This document shows positions 16,491 to 24,812 of a stretch of DNA of 64,000 bases, piece by piece. Source of the DNA: Bradyrhizobium campsiandrae (lineage in GTDB: Bacteria > Pseudomonadota > Alphaproteobacteria > Rhizobiales > Xanthobacteraceae); assembly GCF_014529705.1 (NCBI RefSeq), contig NZ_JAANIH010000025.1:1-64000 (forward strand), given 5' to 3'. The notes under the pieces are model-generated. The model saw only the letters and a program-made list of their open reading frames with translations, did not search any database and was not told the DNA's origin. Within the stretch, counting starts at the first letter, position 1, and each line of letters begins with the position of its first letter. A program made the position numbers and the translations under genes.

Positions 16491-17423
16491 CTACAGCAGC
16501 GAAAAATCGTGACTGTGCTGCAGCAGCTGATGCAGCGTATCGCTGTCGCCCGATGTCGTTGTCGTGCCGCCGCCCTGGTTGCCGCCATGACCGGTCAACG
16601 CGCCGGCAAGCTTGATGTAGTCGTCGCCGAGCGCGCCGACATCGATGTTGAGCTTGTGCAGATCCGCATCGAGCTTGTGAAAATCCTCGCCGAACTTCAG
16701 CGCGATCTGATCGATCTTCAGCGTGCCGAAATTGTCCTGCGATCCCTTGATGTCGGTGGCGATCTTGAGGAAGTCGTCGCTGACCTTGTGCAGATCGTCG
16801 CTGACCTTCAGCGCGCCGCCGCCGAGCTTGATGAAGGCCTGGTCAATCGCCTCGGAGCCCTTGAAATCGCCGAGCTTGAGGAAATCCTCGCCGACCTTGT
16901 GGAAGTCGTCGCCGACCTTCTGCAGGCCGTTGCTGAAATCGGAGAGATCGCCGGCCCATTTGATGAAGGACTCATTGGCGCCTTCGCCTGAAAGGTGGAG
17001 CTTGATCGTGTCAAGCCCGAGCTTGATCGCTTCGAAGCCCGCGGCCTGGAAATCCGTGTCGAGCTTGATGAAGTCGTCGGACAGCCTCGGCGCGCCGCCA
17101 TCGCCGGTGGTTTCGGCGAGGTTGCCGATGCCTGGCGTCTGATCGGCGAATTTCAGGATGACGTCGTCGAATTTGTGCAGGACATCGTCGAGCTTCAGCG
17201 TGTCGAAGCCGAGCTTGATGAAGTCGAAACCGGCGTGTTCGGCATCGTACTTGAAGTCGTGGGCGACCTTGTGCTCGTCGAACTTCAATGCATCGGAGAA
17301 CAGATCGGTGAGCGCGTCGCCGACGCGATCGAAATCATGTCCGAATTTGAGGAAGTCGTGATCGAGCTTGTGCGCGAGGAATTGGTCGAAATTGTCGAAC
17401 TTCAGGAAAAAATCGGAGGCCAT
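16491..17423 (-). CDS. amphipathic heptad-repeat protein of unknown function
   Basis: A 310-residue protein built almost wholly from imperfect units of about seven residues of the form D-D/x-F/L-x-K-hydrophobic-x: DDFHKVG EDFLKLG, DDLHKVS DDFLKIA, EDFHKLD ADLHKLN, DDYIKLA. The pattern predicts long amphipathic helices with an acidic/basic face. There is no signal peptide, no membrane segment and no cysteine. Near the C-terminus a Gly/Thr-rich linker (GNQGGGTTTT) leads to a short end DTLHQLLQHSHDFSLL, which could be a secretion or anchoring signal. I start it at ATG 17423; the open frame continues upstream without coding character. It resembles apolipoprotein/phasin-like helical bundles only in pattern. 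Function unknown. Confidence 0.75.
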   Translation of the reverse strand: MASDFFLKFDNFDQFLAHKLDHDFLKFGHDFDRVGDALTDLFSDALKFDEHKVAHDFKYDAEHAGFDFIKLGFDTLKLDDVLHKFDDVILKFADQTPGIGNLAETTGDGGAPRLSDDFIKLDTDFQAAGFEAIKLGLDTIKLHLSGEGANESFIKWAGDLSDFSNGLQKVGDDFHKVGEDFLKLGDFKGSEAIDQAFIKLGGGALKVSDDLHKVSDDFLKIATDIKGSQDNFGTLKIDQIALKFGEDFHKLDADLHKLNIDVGALGDDYIKLAGALTGHGGNQGGGTTTTSGDSDTLHQLLQHSHDFSLL

Positions 17424-17700
17424 GGCCTTAGCTCCATGTCTCAACAATTTATCGCAGCAATGGCTGGAGTGTAGGTGGACGAGATGGCGTGTCAAGCTCA
17501 AGGGCTCACACGCATTAGGCAAGCGCCGCTGCCCCATTCGGTTTCTGATGGTTGGGCGATCGCAGCGCCGATTTCGCGCGCCGGTTGCAAGGGCCGACTG
17601 CCGACTCAGAGACCGATTGCGCCCAGTTGTCTTGGTGTGACGCGAGCCTGCATCACGCGACAGCTACGCGTGACGGGCTTGGCTGGGCTTTCCGTTTTGC

Positions 17701-18978
17701 TCAACCATGTGCAATCAGCAGGTGCGCCAGCGCGGGCAAGATCTTGTAACGGGCGATCTCGTGCGGATATTCGCCGCGATTGGCGAGCAGCACGATGCCG
17801 ATCCTCCGTGCGGGAACCAGGCCGATATAGCCGGAGGCGTTGTTGAGGCCGCCCGGCTTGTCGACGACAGTGAGGCCATCGAGATGCACGGTCTCCCAAG
17901 CCATTGCTTGTCCAAATGTGGCTTGTCCGAACGTCTGGTCGGTATGAAAGCTCTCCCGCTGCGTCAGCCGCAGCGCCTCGCGCAAATGTGGGTCGATCGC
18001 GTGGCCGTCGACGCAGGCCGCCACGAACGTGGCAAGATCTCGCGCGGACGAGAACATCTGGCCGGTGCCGGGGAAGTCGAAATAGCTCTGCTGGTTGCCG
18101 ACAGGGCCGATGGCGCTACCCTGGTCGGAATATCCTTGCGCGACGCGCCGCAGCGTGGCGGCGTCCATCACCGCGCGGTTGTCAGGTCCGCGTTCGGGAA
18201 CGAAGGTGGCGTGCATGCCGAGCGGGACGAGGATGCGGCTCTCGATCAGCTTTGCGATCGGCGTGCGATAGCAGCGCTCGAGCGCGAGCTGAAGCAGCAC
18301 GTAGCCGGCATGGCTGTAGATGCGCTGCCTGCCCGGCGCGACGCCCGCGGGCGGCACGAAGGCGTTGAGCATGTCGATGAATTGCGCCTGGGAGTAGGAG
18401 TCGTTCGGCCATGGCGGGTGATCGGTCGGCAGCAGCAGTCCCGATGTGTGCGTGGCCAGCTCGCCAACGGTGACTTTGCGGACATAGTCGCCGGTCAGCT
18501 CCGGCAGATATTTCGGCACGGGATCGTCGAGCCGCAGCTCGCCCCGAAGCGTGCCTGAAGCCACCAGCGTCGCCTCGAACGGCTTTCGCAACGAGGCGAG
18601 ATTGAACAGCGTGTCCGGCGTCACCGGCCGCCTGGTAGAGTCGTCGGCGAAGCCGTAAGTGAAGAATTCGACATGGCGGCCGGCATAGAGCGCGGCCGCA
18701 ACGCCGCCCGGATGATCCGGCGTCGCGGTGGGGGCGAGGTCGGCGGCGACCATGTCGCGCATCTGCGCAATCATGTCGGCATCTGCCGACGCGCGGCGCG
18801 GCCCGGCCAGCGCGGCGGCCAAGGGAACAAGCGCTGCGCGGGCGAGGGATCGCCTCGTGATATGCGGGGAGGTGACAACAGGCGGCACGTGTTCCGATTG
18901 ACGATGCGGTGCGCCCCATGACCATTCTAGCGGGGCGGGTCTCTGGTCCAATTCACGATTGCGTAGCGGGTTCCGCAT
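17701..18978 (-). CDS. serine hydrolase (class C beta-lactamase/esterase family), Tat-exported
   Basis: A 425-residue hydrolase of the beta-lactamase/penicillin-binding transpeptidase-like fold, most like EstB-type esterases. The nucleophile motif SxxK is SLRK in FNLASLRKPF, the second motif is YSH (in IYSHAGYVLL, replacing YSN), and DKPGG lies near the usual third motif. A twin-arginine signal (TRRSLARAALVPLAAALAGP) follows a ~44-residue lead if translation begins at ATG 18978, which has GGAG upstream; a GTG at 18888 would give a more usual Tat peptide and cannot be excluded. It is divergent from the ArsR gene, with an operator-like palindrome between them. Confidence 0.85.
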   Translation of the reverse strand: MRNPLRNRELDQRPAPLEWSWGAPHRQSEHVPPVVTSPHITRRSLARAALVPLAAALAGPRRASADADMIAQMRDMVAADLAPTATPDHPGGVAAALYAGRHVEFFTYGFADDSTRRPVTPDTLFNLASLRKPFEATLVASGTLRGELRLDDPVPKYLPELTGDYVRKVTVGELATHTSGLLLPTDHPPWPNDSYSQAQFIDMLNAFVPPAGVAPGRQRIYSHAGYVLLQLALERCYRTPIAKLIESRILVPLGMHATFVPERGPDNRAVMDAATLRRVAQGYSDQGSAIGPVGNQQSYFDFPGTGQMFSSARDLATFVAACVDGHAIDPHLREALRLTQRESFHTDQTFGQATFGQAMAWETVHLDGLTVVDKPGGLNNASGYIGLVPARRIGIVLLANRGEYPHEIARYKILPALAHLLIAHG

Positions 18979-18998
18979 TCGCGCTCCGGAAAAGATAC

Positions 18999-19014
18999 TT
19001 AGCTTTGGAGCTAA
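18999..19014. promoter_or_regulatory. operator-like palindrome 1 (TTAGC-N6-GCTAA)
   Basis: Perfect inverted repeat in the divergent promoter region, 20 bp upstream of the hydrolase ATG. The same arms and spacing recur at 19049-19064, 50 bp away (about five helical turns). It is probably bound by the ArsR protein encoded next to it. Confidence 0.7.
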
Positions 19015-19048
19015 CAATCATTGACGGCGGATCGCGGCGCCTCTATAG

Positions 19049-19064
19049 TTAGCTGTATGGCTAA
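19049..19064. promoter_or_regulatory. operator-like palindrome 2 over the arsR-type start codon
   Basis: Second copy of TTAGC-N6-GCTAA; its central bases include the ATG (19057-19059) of the ArsR gene. This suggests autoregulation by blocking the start of transcription. Confidence 0.7.
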
Positions 19065-19461
19065 CCAATTATCCCAGCTCGACCAGGTTTTCGCAGCGCT
19101 CGCCGATCCGACGCGGCGGGCGATCGTGATGCGGCTGTGCGCCGGCGAAGCCTCGGTCGGTGAGCTCGCCGAGCCGTTCGATATGGCGCTGCCGAGCTTC
19201 ATGAAGCACATCCATGTGCTGGAGCTGAGTGGGCTCGTGCAGTCGGAGAAATCAGGCCGCGTGCGCACCTGCCGCCTCAGCCCGGACGCCCTTCTCAGCG
19301 CGGAAGACTGGTTCCAGCACCAGCGCGCGATCTGGGAGGCGCGGCTCGACCGGTTCGAGGCTTACGTGATGAAACTGAAGAAGGAGCGGGCGGCTGCCAG
19401 GCCGCCCTCCAAAACGAACAAGACGACCAACAACAAGCCAAGCAAACGGAAAGGTACCTGA
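19057..19461 (+). CDS. ArsR family transcriptional regulator (SdpR-like)
   Basis: A 134-residue winged-helix repressor. The segment QVFAALADPTRRAIVMRLC plus the recognition helix region ALPSFMKHIHVLELSGLV are typical of the ArsR subgroup that pairs with AHSA1 proteins; no metal-binding ELCVCDL motif is present, so metal sensing is unlikely. The C-terminus is a Lys/Thr/Asn-rich tail (TNKTTNNKPSKRKGT). Two TTAGC-N6-GCTAA palindromes flank and overlap its start. The AHSA1 gene follows after 2 bp, so the two are co-transcribed and probably translationally coupled. Confidence 0.92.
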   Translation: MANQLSQLDQVFAALADPTRRAIVMRLCAGEASVGELAEPFDMALPSFMKHIHVLELSGLVQSEKSGRVRTCRLSPDALLSAEDWFQHQRAIWEARLDRFEAYVMKLKKERAAARPPSKTNKTTNNKPSKRKGT

Positions 19462-19463
19462 CG

Positions 19464-19955
19464 ATGTCAAATGCTGCCAACGCCGCACTGTCGCAATGGT
19501 CGATGGACCGCGAGATCGTCATGTCGCGCGTGATCGACGCGCCGCGCGATCTGGTGTTCGAGGCGTGGTCCGATCCGAAACATTTGCCGCAATGGTTCGG
19601 GCCGAAGGGGTTCAAGATCGAGACCTTCGAGATCGACGTCCGCGTCGGCGGCGTCTGGCGCTTCAACATGATTGGTCCCGACGGCATCGTCTATCCGAAC
19701 CGCATGCGCTTCCGGCGCATCGAGCGGCCGCATTTGATGGAGATGGATCACGGCGGCGACCAGGATGACGATCCCGGCATGTTCCGCTTCACCATCACCT
19801 TTGCCGAGCAGAGCAACGGCAAGACCGTTTTGATGATGCGGCAGCTGGCCGCGAGCACCGAGCAGCGCGATGGCATGATCGGCTTCGGCGCCGTGGAATA
19901 CGGCTACCAGACGCTGGACAAGCTCGCGGCCTATATGGCGGCGATGAAAAGATAA
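19464..19955 (+). CDS. SRPBCC/AHSA1 family protein
   Basis: A 163-residue cytosolic protein of the START/Bet v1-like fold (AHSA1, PF08327). Typical motifs are VIDAPRDLVFEAWSDPKHLPQWFGPKGF near residues 18-45 and the mid FNMIGPDG strand. It has a hydrophobic ligand pocket; ligand unknown. It forms an operon with the ArsR repressor, a very common pairing in which the SRPBCC protein is the regulated gene. Confidence 0.92.
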   Translation: MSNAANAALSQWSMDREIVMSRVIDAPRDLVFEAWSDPKHLPQWFGPKGFKIETFEIDVRVGGVWRFNMIGPDGIVYPNRMRFRRIERPHLMEMDHGGDQDDDPGMFRFTITFAEQSNGKTVLMMRQLAASTEQRDGMIGFGAVEYGYQTLDKLAAYMAAMKR

Positions 19956-20150
19956 GAGCCTCTGCGATTCGGGGGCGCTCTCGACGCGGCGCCCCCCGGA
20001 TCAATCTGAAAAAGCAGGCGCGTTCGCAATTGTGACAGCGCTCAGGTGAATTATGACAGCGGCGTCACGCAGATTTTTGTCGCCTGGAACGAAGGATTTG
20101 TGACAGAATTGCTACCGTTGGATGTCATCTCGACTACAGCGGAGCTCATC

Positions 20151-20993
20151 ATGTTGCAGTGGCAGGCCCGGTCAAATCCCCTCGCGTGGTGGTGGGGGTC
20201 TCTGACGCTTGTCAGTACGGCGAACATTCTCGTCTGGTTCATGCTGTACCGCGAGTTCTATCCGACGGTGGCCAGCAGCGTCGGCGGCGGTGCGGATATC
20301 GGCCTGATGTTCCTGCTCTGCGCCGGCTATGTGTTCGGCTGCGCCTTCCGCTCGGTGCTGCCGCGCGCCGACGTGCAGCGCATCTGCCTGTTCGACACCT
20401 GGCTCTCCAGCGTCTTCGTCGGCCGCACGGTCGCGACCGTGGCCGAGCTCTGCTTCGCCGCGCAATGGGCGATCATCCTGCATCAGCTCGGCAGGATGAC
20501 CGGGGCGGAGACCGCGGTGAACATCGCGCTGGTGATCGTGCCTGTTATCATCATCGCCGAGTGCTTCTCCTGGTACGCCGTCGTCACCACCAATTTCCTC
20601 TACAACGCGATCGAGAACTCGCTGTGGGCGGTGACCTTCTTCCTCGCCGGCATCGCGCTGTGCCGCCTGATGCCGGAATTCCAGGGCATGGTGCGCTGGG
20701 CGCTGATGTCAGGCATCGTCGGCATCGCCTGTTTCCTCGCCTTCCTCGTCACCGTCGACGTGCCGATGTATCTCAGCCGCTGGCGGGCAGGGCATGAGGA
20801 GGGCAACAGGTTCCTCGGTTTCCTGGAGGGCCTGCATGACGTTGCGACGCGGTGGGTAGTGACCCACGACATCGCGCATTGGAAGGGCGAGCTGACCTGG
20901 ATGTTCCTGTATTTCAGCGCCGCCGTGTGGTCGAGCCTCGCACTCTGCGCGCTCTATGCGATGGAAGGCTATCTCACGCGCTACCTGGCGTGA
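20151..20993 (+). CDS. multipass membrane protein, unknown function
   Basis: A 280-residue inner-membrane protein with about seven predicted helices (e.g. WGSLTLVSTANILVWFMLY, IGLMFLLCAGYVFGCAF, TAVNIALVIVPVIIIAECF, WALMSGIVGIACFLAFLV). It has conserved-looking charged loops (SVLPRADVQRICLFDTWLSS; a VTHDIAHWKGELTWMF loop near the C-terminus) that look functional, but I recognise no named family. ATG 20151 is favoured over ATG 20046 because the longer N-terminus has no counterpart in the membrane topology. A single-gene unit. Confidence 0.75.
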   Translation: MLQWQARSNPLAWWWGSLTLVSTANILVWFMLYREFYPTVASSVGGGADIGLMFLLCAGYVFGCAFRSVLPRADVQRICLFDTWLSSVFVGRTVATVAELCFAAQWAIILHQLGRMTGAETAVNIALVIVPVIIIAECFSWYAVVTTNFLYNAIENSLWAVTFFLAGIALCRLMPEFQGMVRWALMSGIVGIACFLAFLVTVDVPMYLSRWRAGHEEGNRFLGFLEGLHDVATRWVVTHDIAHWKGELTWMFLYFSAAVWSSLALCALYAMEGYLTRYLA

Positions 20994-21016
20994 GCCCACC
21001 TTCGCTTGGGAATGCT

Positions 21017-22225
21017 CTATTTGCCAATCAGGCTGCATTTGCTGCGGTCGAGCGGGCGAAACGCCTGCTCGGGCGGAATGGTCGCGACCAGCTTGACGAA
21101 GTCCCACGGCCCCCTGGACTCCTGGGGCGTCTTGACCTGCACCAGATAGAGATCGTGCACCATGCGCTGGTCCTCGCGGATGCGGCCATTGGGCGTATAG
21201 GCGTCCGACACCGGGGTCGCCTTCATCTTGGCCATCACGGTCGCGCTGTCGTCCGAGCCGGTGTCCTTCACGGCCTGCAGATAGTGGCGCACGGCGGAAT
21301 AGACGCCGGCCTGGATCTGCGAGGGCATCGCCTTGCGGCGGGCATAGAACGCATCGGAGAACTTTCGCGCGGCCGGCGAGACATCCTCGAAGAACGAGGT
21401 GACGATGAGATCGCCGCGCGTCGCCTTCAGGCCGACCGCCTCGATGTCGACGTTCTGGAACGACATCGGCACGATCTTGATGCCTTGATCCGCAAGGCCG
21501 AACTCCTCCGCCTGCTTGAGCGCGGTGGCGTTGTCACCGGCGACGTTGATCGCGAGGATCTTGGCGCCCGAGGATTGCGCCTGAAGCAGGAAGGATGAAA
21601 AATCGGGCGTGCCGAGCTGCGCCTTGACGCTGCCGGCAACCTTGCCGCCCAGCGCGACGATGCGCTCGCGCGCGGTCGCCTCGATCGAATGGCCGAACGC
21701 ATAGTCGCCAGTGATGAAGAACCACGGCTCCTTGCTGGTCTGCATGATGCCGGAGACGACCGCGGTCGCGGTGGAATAGGCGTCCTGGGTCCACTGCACG
21801 CTTGATGGTGCGCAGGCCTCGTCGGTGAGCTGGTTGGCGCCTGCGCCGGAGACGAGGAAGATCTTGCCGTTGCCGCGCACCAGTTCCTGCACCGCGAGGG
21901 CCGCGCCGGAGCTGCCGCCATCAGCGATCGCCTGCACGCCGTCGCTGAACCATTTGCGGGCGAGCGAGGCGGCAAGGTCCGGCTTGTTCTGGTGATCGGC
22001 CTGCAGGATCTCGATCGGCTTGCCGTTGATCTTGCCGCCGAACTCCTCCGCCGCCATGCGCGCCGCCTCGACCGAGCCCGGACCCATCGCAGTCGCGAAC
22101 ACGCCGTTCATGTCGGTGAGCACGCCGATGCGGATGGCCTCGCCGTTGATCTCGGCGCGCGCAGCGCCTGTCAGCGCCAGTGTGATTAACAGGATGGCAG
22201 TGGAGGGGGTGCGGATAGTGGCCAT
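21017..22225 (-). CDS. ABC transporter substrate-binding protein (LivK type)
   Basis: A 402-residue periplasmic binding protein of the type I fold used by branched-chain amino acid/amide ABC importers, with signal peptide 1-24 (TGAARA). The segments IRIGVLTDMNGVFATAMGPGSVEAARMAAEEFGG, WFFITGDYAFGHSIEATARERI and GVYSAVRHYLQAVKDTG (in pieces) are characteristic. In this setting, next to a hydrolase and a hydroxylase for aromatic compounds, an aromatic or acyl substrate is more likely than an amino acid. The permease and ATPase genes are not in the window. The ATG at 22225 fits the signal peptide. Confidence 0.9.
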   Translation of the reverse strand: MATIRTPSTAILLITLALTGAARAEINGEAIRIGVLTDMNGVFATAMGPGSVEAARMAAEEFGGKINGKPIEILQADHQNKPDLAASLARKWFSDGVQAIADGGSSGAALAVQELVRGNGKIFLVSGAGANQLTDEACAPSSVQWTQDAYSTATAVVSGIMQTSKEPWFFITGDYAFGHSIEATARERIVALGGKVAGSVKAQLGTPDFSSFLLQAQSSGAKILAINVAGDNATALKQAEEFGLADQGIKIVPMSFQNVDIEAVGLKATRGDLIVTSFFEDVSPAARKFSDAFYARRKAMPSQIQAGVYSAVRHYLQAVKDTGSDDSATVMAKMKATPVSDAYTPNGRIREDQRMVHDLYLVQVKTPQESRGPWDFVKLVATIPPEQAFRPLDRSKCSLIGK

Positions 22226-22265
22226 GGCGTTTCCTGATGTTATCGTTGATGGATCGGTCGCGGTG

Positions 22266-23117
22266 TCAGGCCGGCTCGGCGATGACCTTGTTGCGCAGGA
22301 CGCCAATGCCGGAGATCTCGACCTCGACGGTGTCGCCCGGGCGCATCCACAATGGCGGCGTGCGCTTGGCGCCGACGCCGCCGGGCGTGCCTGTCACGAT
22401 GACGTCGCCGGGGACGAGCGGGCAGATCGTCGAGATATAGGCGATCAATTCGGGGACGGCGGTGATCAACAGATCGGTGGTGGTGTCCTGCACCACGGTG
22501 CCGTTGAGCCGGGTCTGCAAGGTGAGCTTCGACGGGTCCGGAATCTCGTCTGATGTCACCAGCCACGGGCCGAAGCTGCCGCTCTCCGCGAAGGTCTTGC
22601 CGGAGAGGAATTGGCTGGTGTGGCGCTGCCAGTCGCGGATGCTGCCTTCATTGTAGCAGGCATAGCCGGCGATATGGTCGAGCGCACGGCTCGCGGGAAT
22701 GTGCCGGCCTTGCTTGCCGATGACGAGGGCGAGTTCGCCTTCATAATCGAAATCGTCGCTGACCCCAGGTTTCACGATCGGCTGGAGGTGACCGACCTGG
22801 CTGCAGGGGAAGCGGACGAACAGCGCCGGCTTCTCGGTGACGGTGCGTCCGGTCTCGGCGACGTGGTCGCGATAGTTGAGGCCGACGCAGATGATCTTGC
22901 CGGGGTCGGGGATGACAGGGGCGAAGCTGATGGCCTCCAGCGGATGATCCGGCGCGGTAGCAGCGACCAGCCTAGCCGCCTCGGCCACGCGGCCCGCTTC
23001 GAGCAATTGCCGCAAAGAGGTGCAAGGCGCCATGCGCGCGCCGAGATCGACGACGCCGTTGTCCTTGACGGCCCCGAAGGAGGCGCGGCCGTTGGCGATG
23101 AAAGAGAGCAGCTTCAT
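22266..23117 (-). CDS. fumarylacetoacetate hydrolase family protein
   Basis: A 283-residue enzyme of the FAH fold that cleaves or hydrates beta-diketo/keto acids made after aromatic ring opening. The metal site shows YEGELALVIGK (Glu pair) and, in place of the usual Asp of the NDVSxRD motif, Glu in YNEGSIRDWQ; this D-to-E change is seen in a subgroup. The C-terminus has GDVIVTGTPGGVG. It sits between the monooxygenase and the binding-protein genes on the same strand, with a 27-bp gap upstream and 40 bp downstream, so these three are probably one operon. Confidence 0.92.
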   Translation of the reverse strand: MKLLSFIANGRASFGAVKDNGVVDLGARMAPCTSLRQLLEAGRVAEAARLVAATAPDHPLEAISFAPVIPDPGKIICVGLNYRDHVAETGRTVTEKPALFVRFPCSQVGHLQPIVKPGVSDDFDYEGELALVIGKQGRHIPASRALDHIAGYACYNEGSIRDWQRHTSQFLSGKTFAESGSFGPWLVTSDEIPDPSKLTLQTRLNGTVVQDTTTDLLITAVPELIAYISTICPLVPGDVIVTGTPGGVGAKRTPPLWMRPGDTVEVEISGIGVLRNKVIAEPA

Positions 23118-23144
23118 GAGATATCCTTGGGGGAGATTGTTCGG

Positions 23145-24641
23145 TCAGGCCGCGGACGGCACATGGGTGGAAGGCGTAATGGCGGCGATGAGCCGGTCGA
23201 GCTCGGCATCGTTGCGGGCGGTGCCGCCGATGTAGCGGTCGGGACGAACCAGCGCGGCGATGAGGCCGTGCTCGCGCAGCCAGGGTCCGATGCCTTCGGC
23301 ATCATCGCTGGTCAGGATCTTGAATCCCCCTTGCAAGAGCGCAGGATGGCCTGCGCTCTCGACGAGCAGGACATGGCTGTAGCCGATCCGGTCATCGCTG
23401 CGGTTGCCGTCCTTGAGCACGAATTGCGGCGCAAGATGTCCGGCGAGAGGCAGGTCGCCGAGCGCGAGCCCGGGGCCGAGCAGGGGCTTTTTGACGTCGA
23501 GCTTGACCGGCGCATTCTCGCGCGCCTGCCCGGCAGCGAGGCCGGCCTCGATCGCCTTGGTGTTGATGACGCCCCCGAGGCGAATGGCGAGCTCGATGAA
23601 CTCGCGCACATGCGGCAGCCGTTCGCTCTGATAGGTATCGAGGATATCGGAGCTCGCTTCGCCGCGACTGATCGCGGCGAGCTTCCAGGCCAAATTGGCG
23701 GCATCGCGAATGCCGGCGCACATGCCCTGGCCAAGGAAGGGCGGGGTCTGGTGCGCTGAATCGCCGGCAAGCAGTAGCCGGCCGCTGCGCCATTGCTGCG
23801 CGATGGCGGAATGAAAGGTGTAGACCGCGGCGCGCTCGAGTTCGGCATCGTCAGGGGTGACCCAGCGCGACAGCAGCTCCCAGACCTTCGCCGGTTGTGC
23901 GACGTCGTTCGAATCCTCCTCGGGGAGAACCGTGATCTCCCAGCGCCGCCGGGCGCCGGTGCCGCGCACGTAAGTCGCCGGCCGCCTGACGTCGCAATGC
24001 TGGAGGCTGTAATCGCCGAGATCGTCGCGCGCGCGCTTGAGCTGCACGTCGATCACCAGCCAACGCTCATGGAAGCCGAGATCGTCCATGCCGGCGCCGA
24101 TGAAGCGGCGCACGAGCGAACGTGCACCGTCGCAGCCGATCACGTAGGCCGCGCGGACTTCGCTGAGCTTGCCATTGGAGAGATCCTCGTAGCGGACCCG
24201 TACGCCCCTCTCGTCCTGATCCAGCGCGAAGACGTCGCAGCGACTGCGTAAGGTGACGTGCGGCCAGCGTGCGAGGCCTGCGATCAGCACGTCCTCGAGA
24301 TCAGGCTGGTGGAAGCGATAGCTGAGATTCCACCCCATGGGGGTTGGCGTCTGCGGCCGCGACCAGTCCAGCAGCATTTTGCCGTCGGCATCGAGGAACA
24401 GCATGCCCGGGCTGAGGATGACCTGCGGCAGGATCGCCTCCGCAAGGCCGATGGTCTGGAACACCCGCATGCATTCATCGTCGAAATGCACCGCGCGCGG
24501 CAGATGATAGGTCCGCGCCTCGCGCTCCAGCACCAGGGTCCGCAGGCCGCAGAGGCCGAGCAGATTGGCCAGCGTGGCGCCGACAGGACCACGACCGACG
24601 ATCACGGCATCGAATTCCGAAGCGGCGGAGTTATTTTGCAT
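23145..24641 (-). CDS. FAD-dependent monooxygenase (MhpA/PheA-like aromatic hydroxylase)
   Basis: A 498-residue flavoprotein hydroxylase. The FAD Rossmann motif is VGRGPVGATLANLLG at residues ~14-28, the DG motif is GCDGARSLVRRF in the middle, and the GD motif is LAGDSAHQTPPFLGQGMCAG. It most resembles 3-(3-hydroxyphenyl)propionate-type hydroxylases, which add an ortho OH to a phenolic ring using NAD(P)H and O2. ATG 24641 is chosen over 24710 since it starts shortly before the FAD motif. It is divergent from the TetR gene that probably controls it. Confidence 0.9.
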   Translation of the reverse strand: MQNNSAASEFDAVIVGRGPVGATLANLLGLCGLRTLVLEREARTYHLPRAVHFDDECMRVFQTIGLAEAILPQVILSPGMLFLDADGKMLLDWSRPQTPTPMGWNLSYRFHQPDLEDVLIAGLARWPHVTLRSRCDVFALDQDERGVRVRYEDLSNGKLSEVRAAYVIGCDGARSLVRRFIGAGMDDLGFHERWLVIDVQLKRARDDLGDYSLQHCDVRRPATYVRGTGARRRWEITVLPEEDSNDVAQPAKVWELLSRWVTPDDAELERAAVYTFHSAIAQQWRSGRLLLAGDSAHQTPPFLGQGMCAGIRDAANLAWKLAAISRGEASSDILDTYQSERLPHVREFIELAIRLGGVINTKAIEAGLAAGQARENAPVKLDVKKPLLGPGLALGDLPLAGHLAPQFVLKDGNRSDDRIGYSHVLLVESAGHPALLQGGFKILTSDDAEGIGPWLREHGLIAALVRPDRYIGGTARNDAELDRLIAAITPSTHVPSAA

Positions 24642-24777
24642 GCGCCATCTTTGTCCTCGGGCGGGTCTTGGCTTCAACGCCGCCGTGCCGAGTGTCCATC
24701 CAGCGGACACAGGGCTCCGCGCCCGCGAGGCTCAGCCGGGCCGAGGCCGATAATGCTCTTGCAATCGGCGGCAATTA

Positions 24778-24803
24778 CATATATGTACATTTGAACATAT
24801 ATG
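24778..24803. promoter_or_regulatory. probable TetR operator
   Basis: Perfect 9-bp inverted repeat CATATATGT / ACATATATG with an 8-bp spacer, in the spacer between the divergent monooxygenase and TetR genes and 9 bp before the preferred TetR ATG. It is strikingly AT-rich in this GC-rich genome. Confidence 0.7.
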
Positions 24804-24812
24804 CAGGTAGCC

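Noticed and set aside
16491..17423. Heptad repeats as a CRISPR or DNA-level tandem repeat
   Set aside because: The repetition is at protein level with variable codons; spacing is not constant enough in DNA for a CRISPR array.
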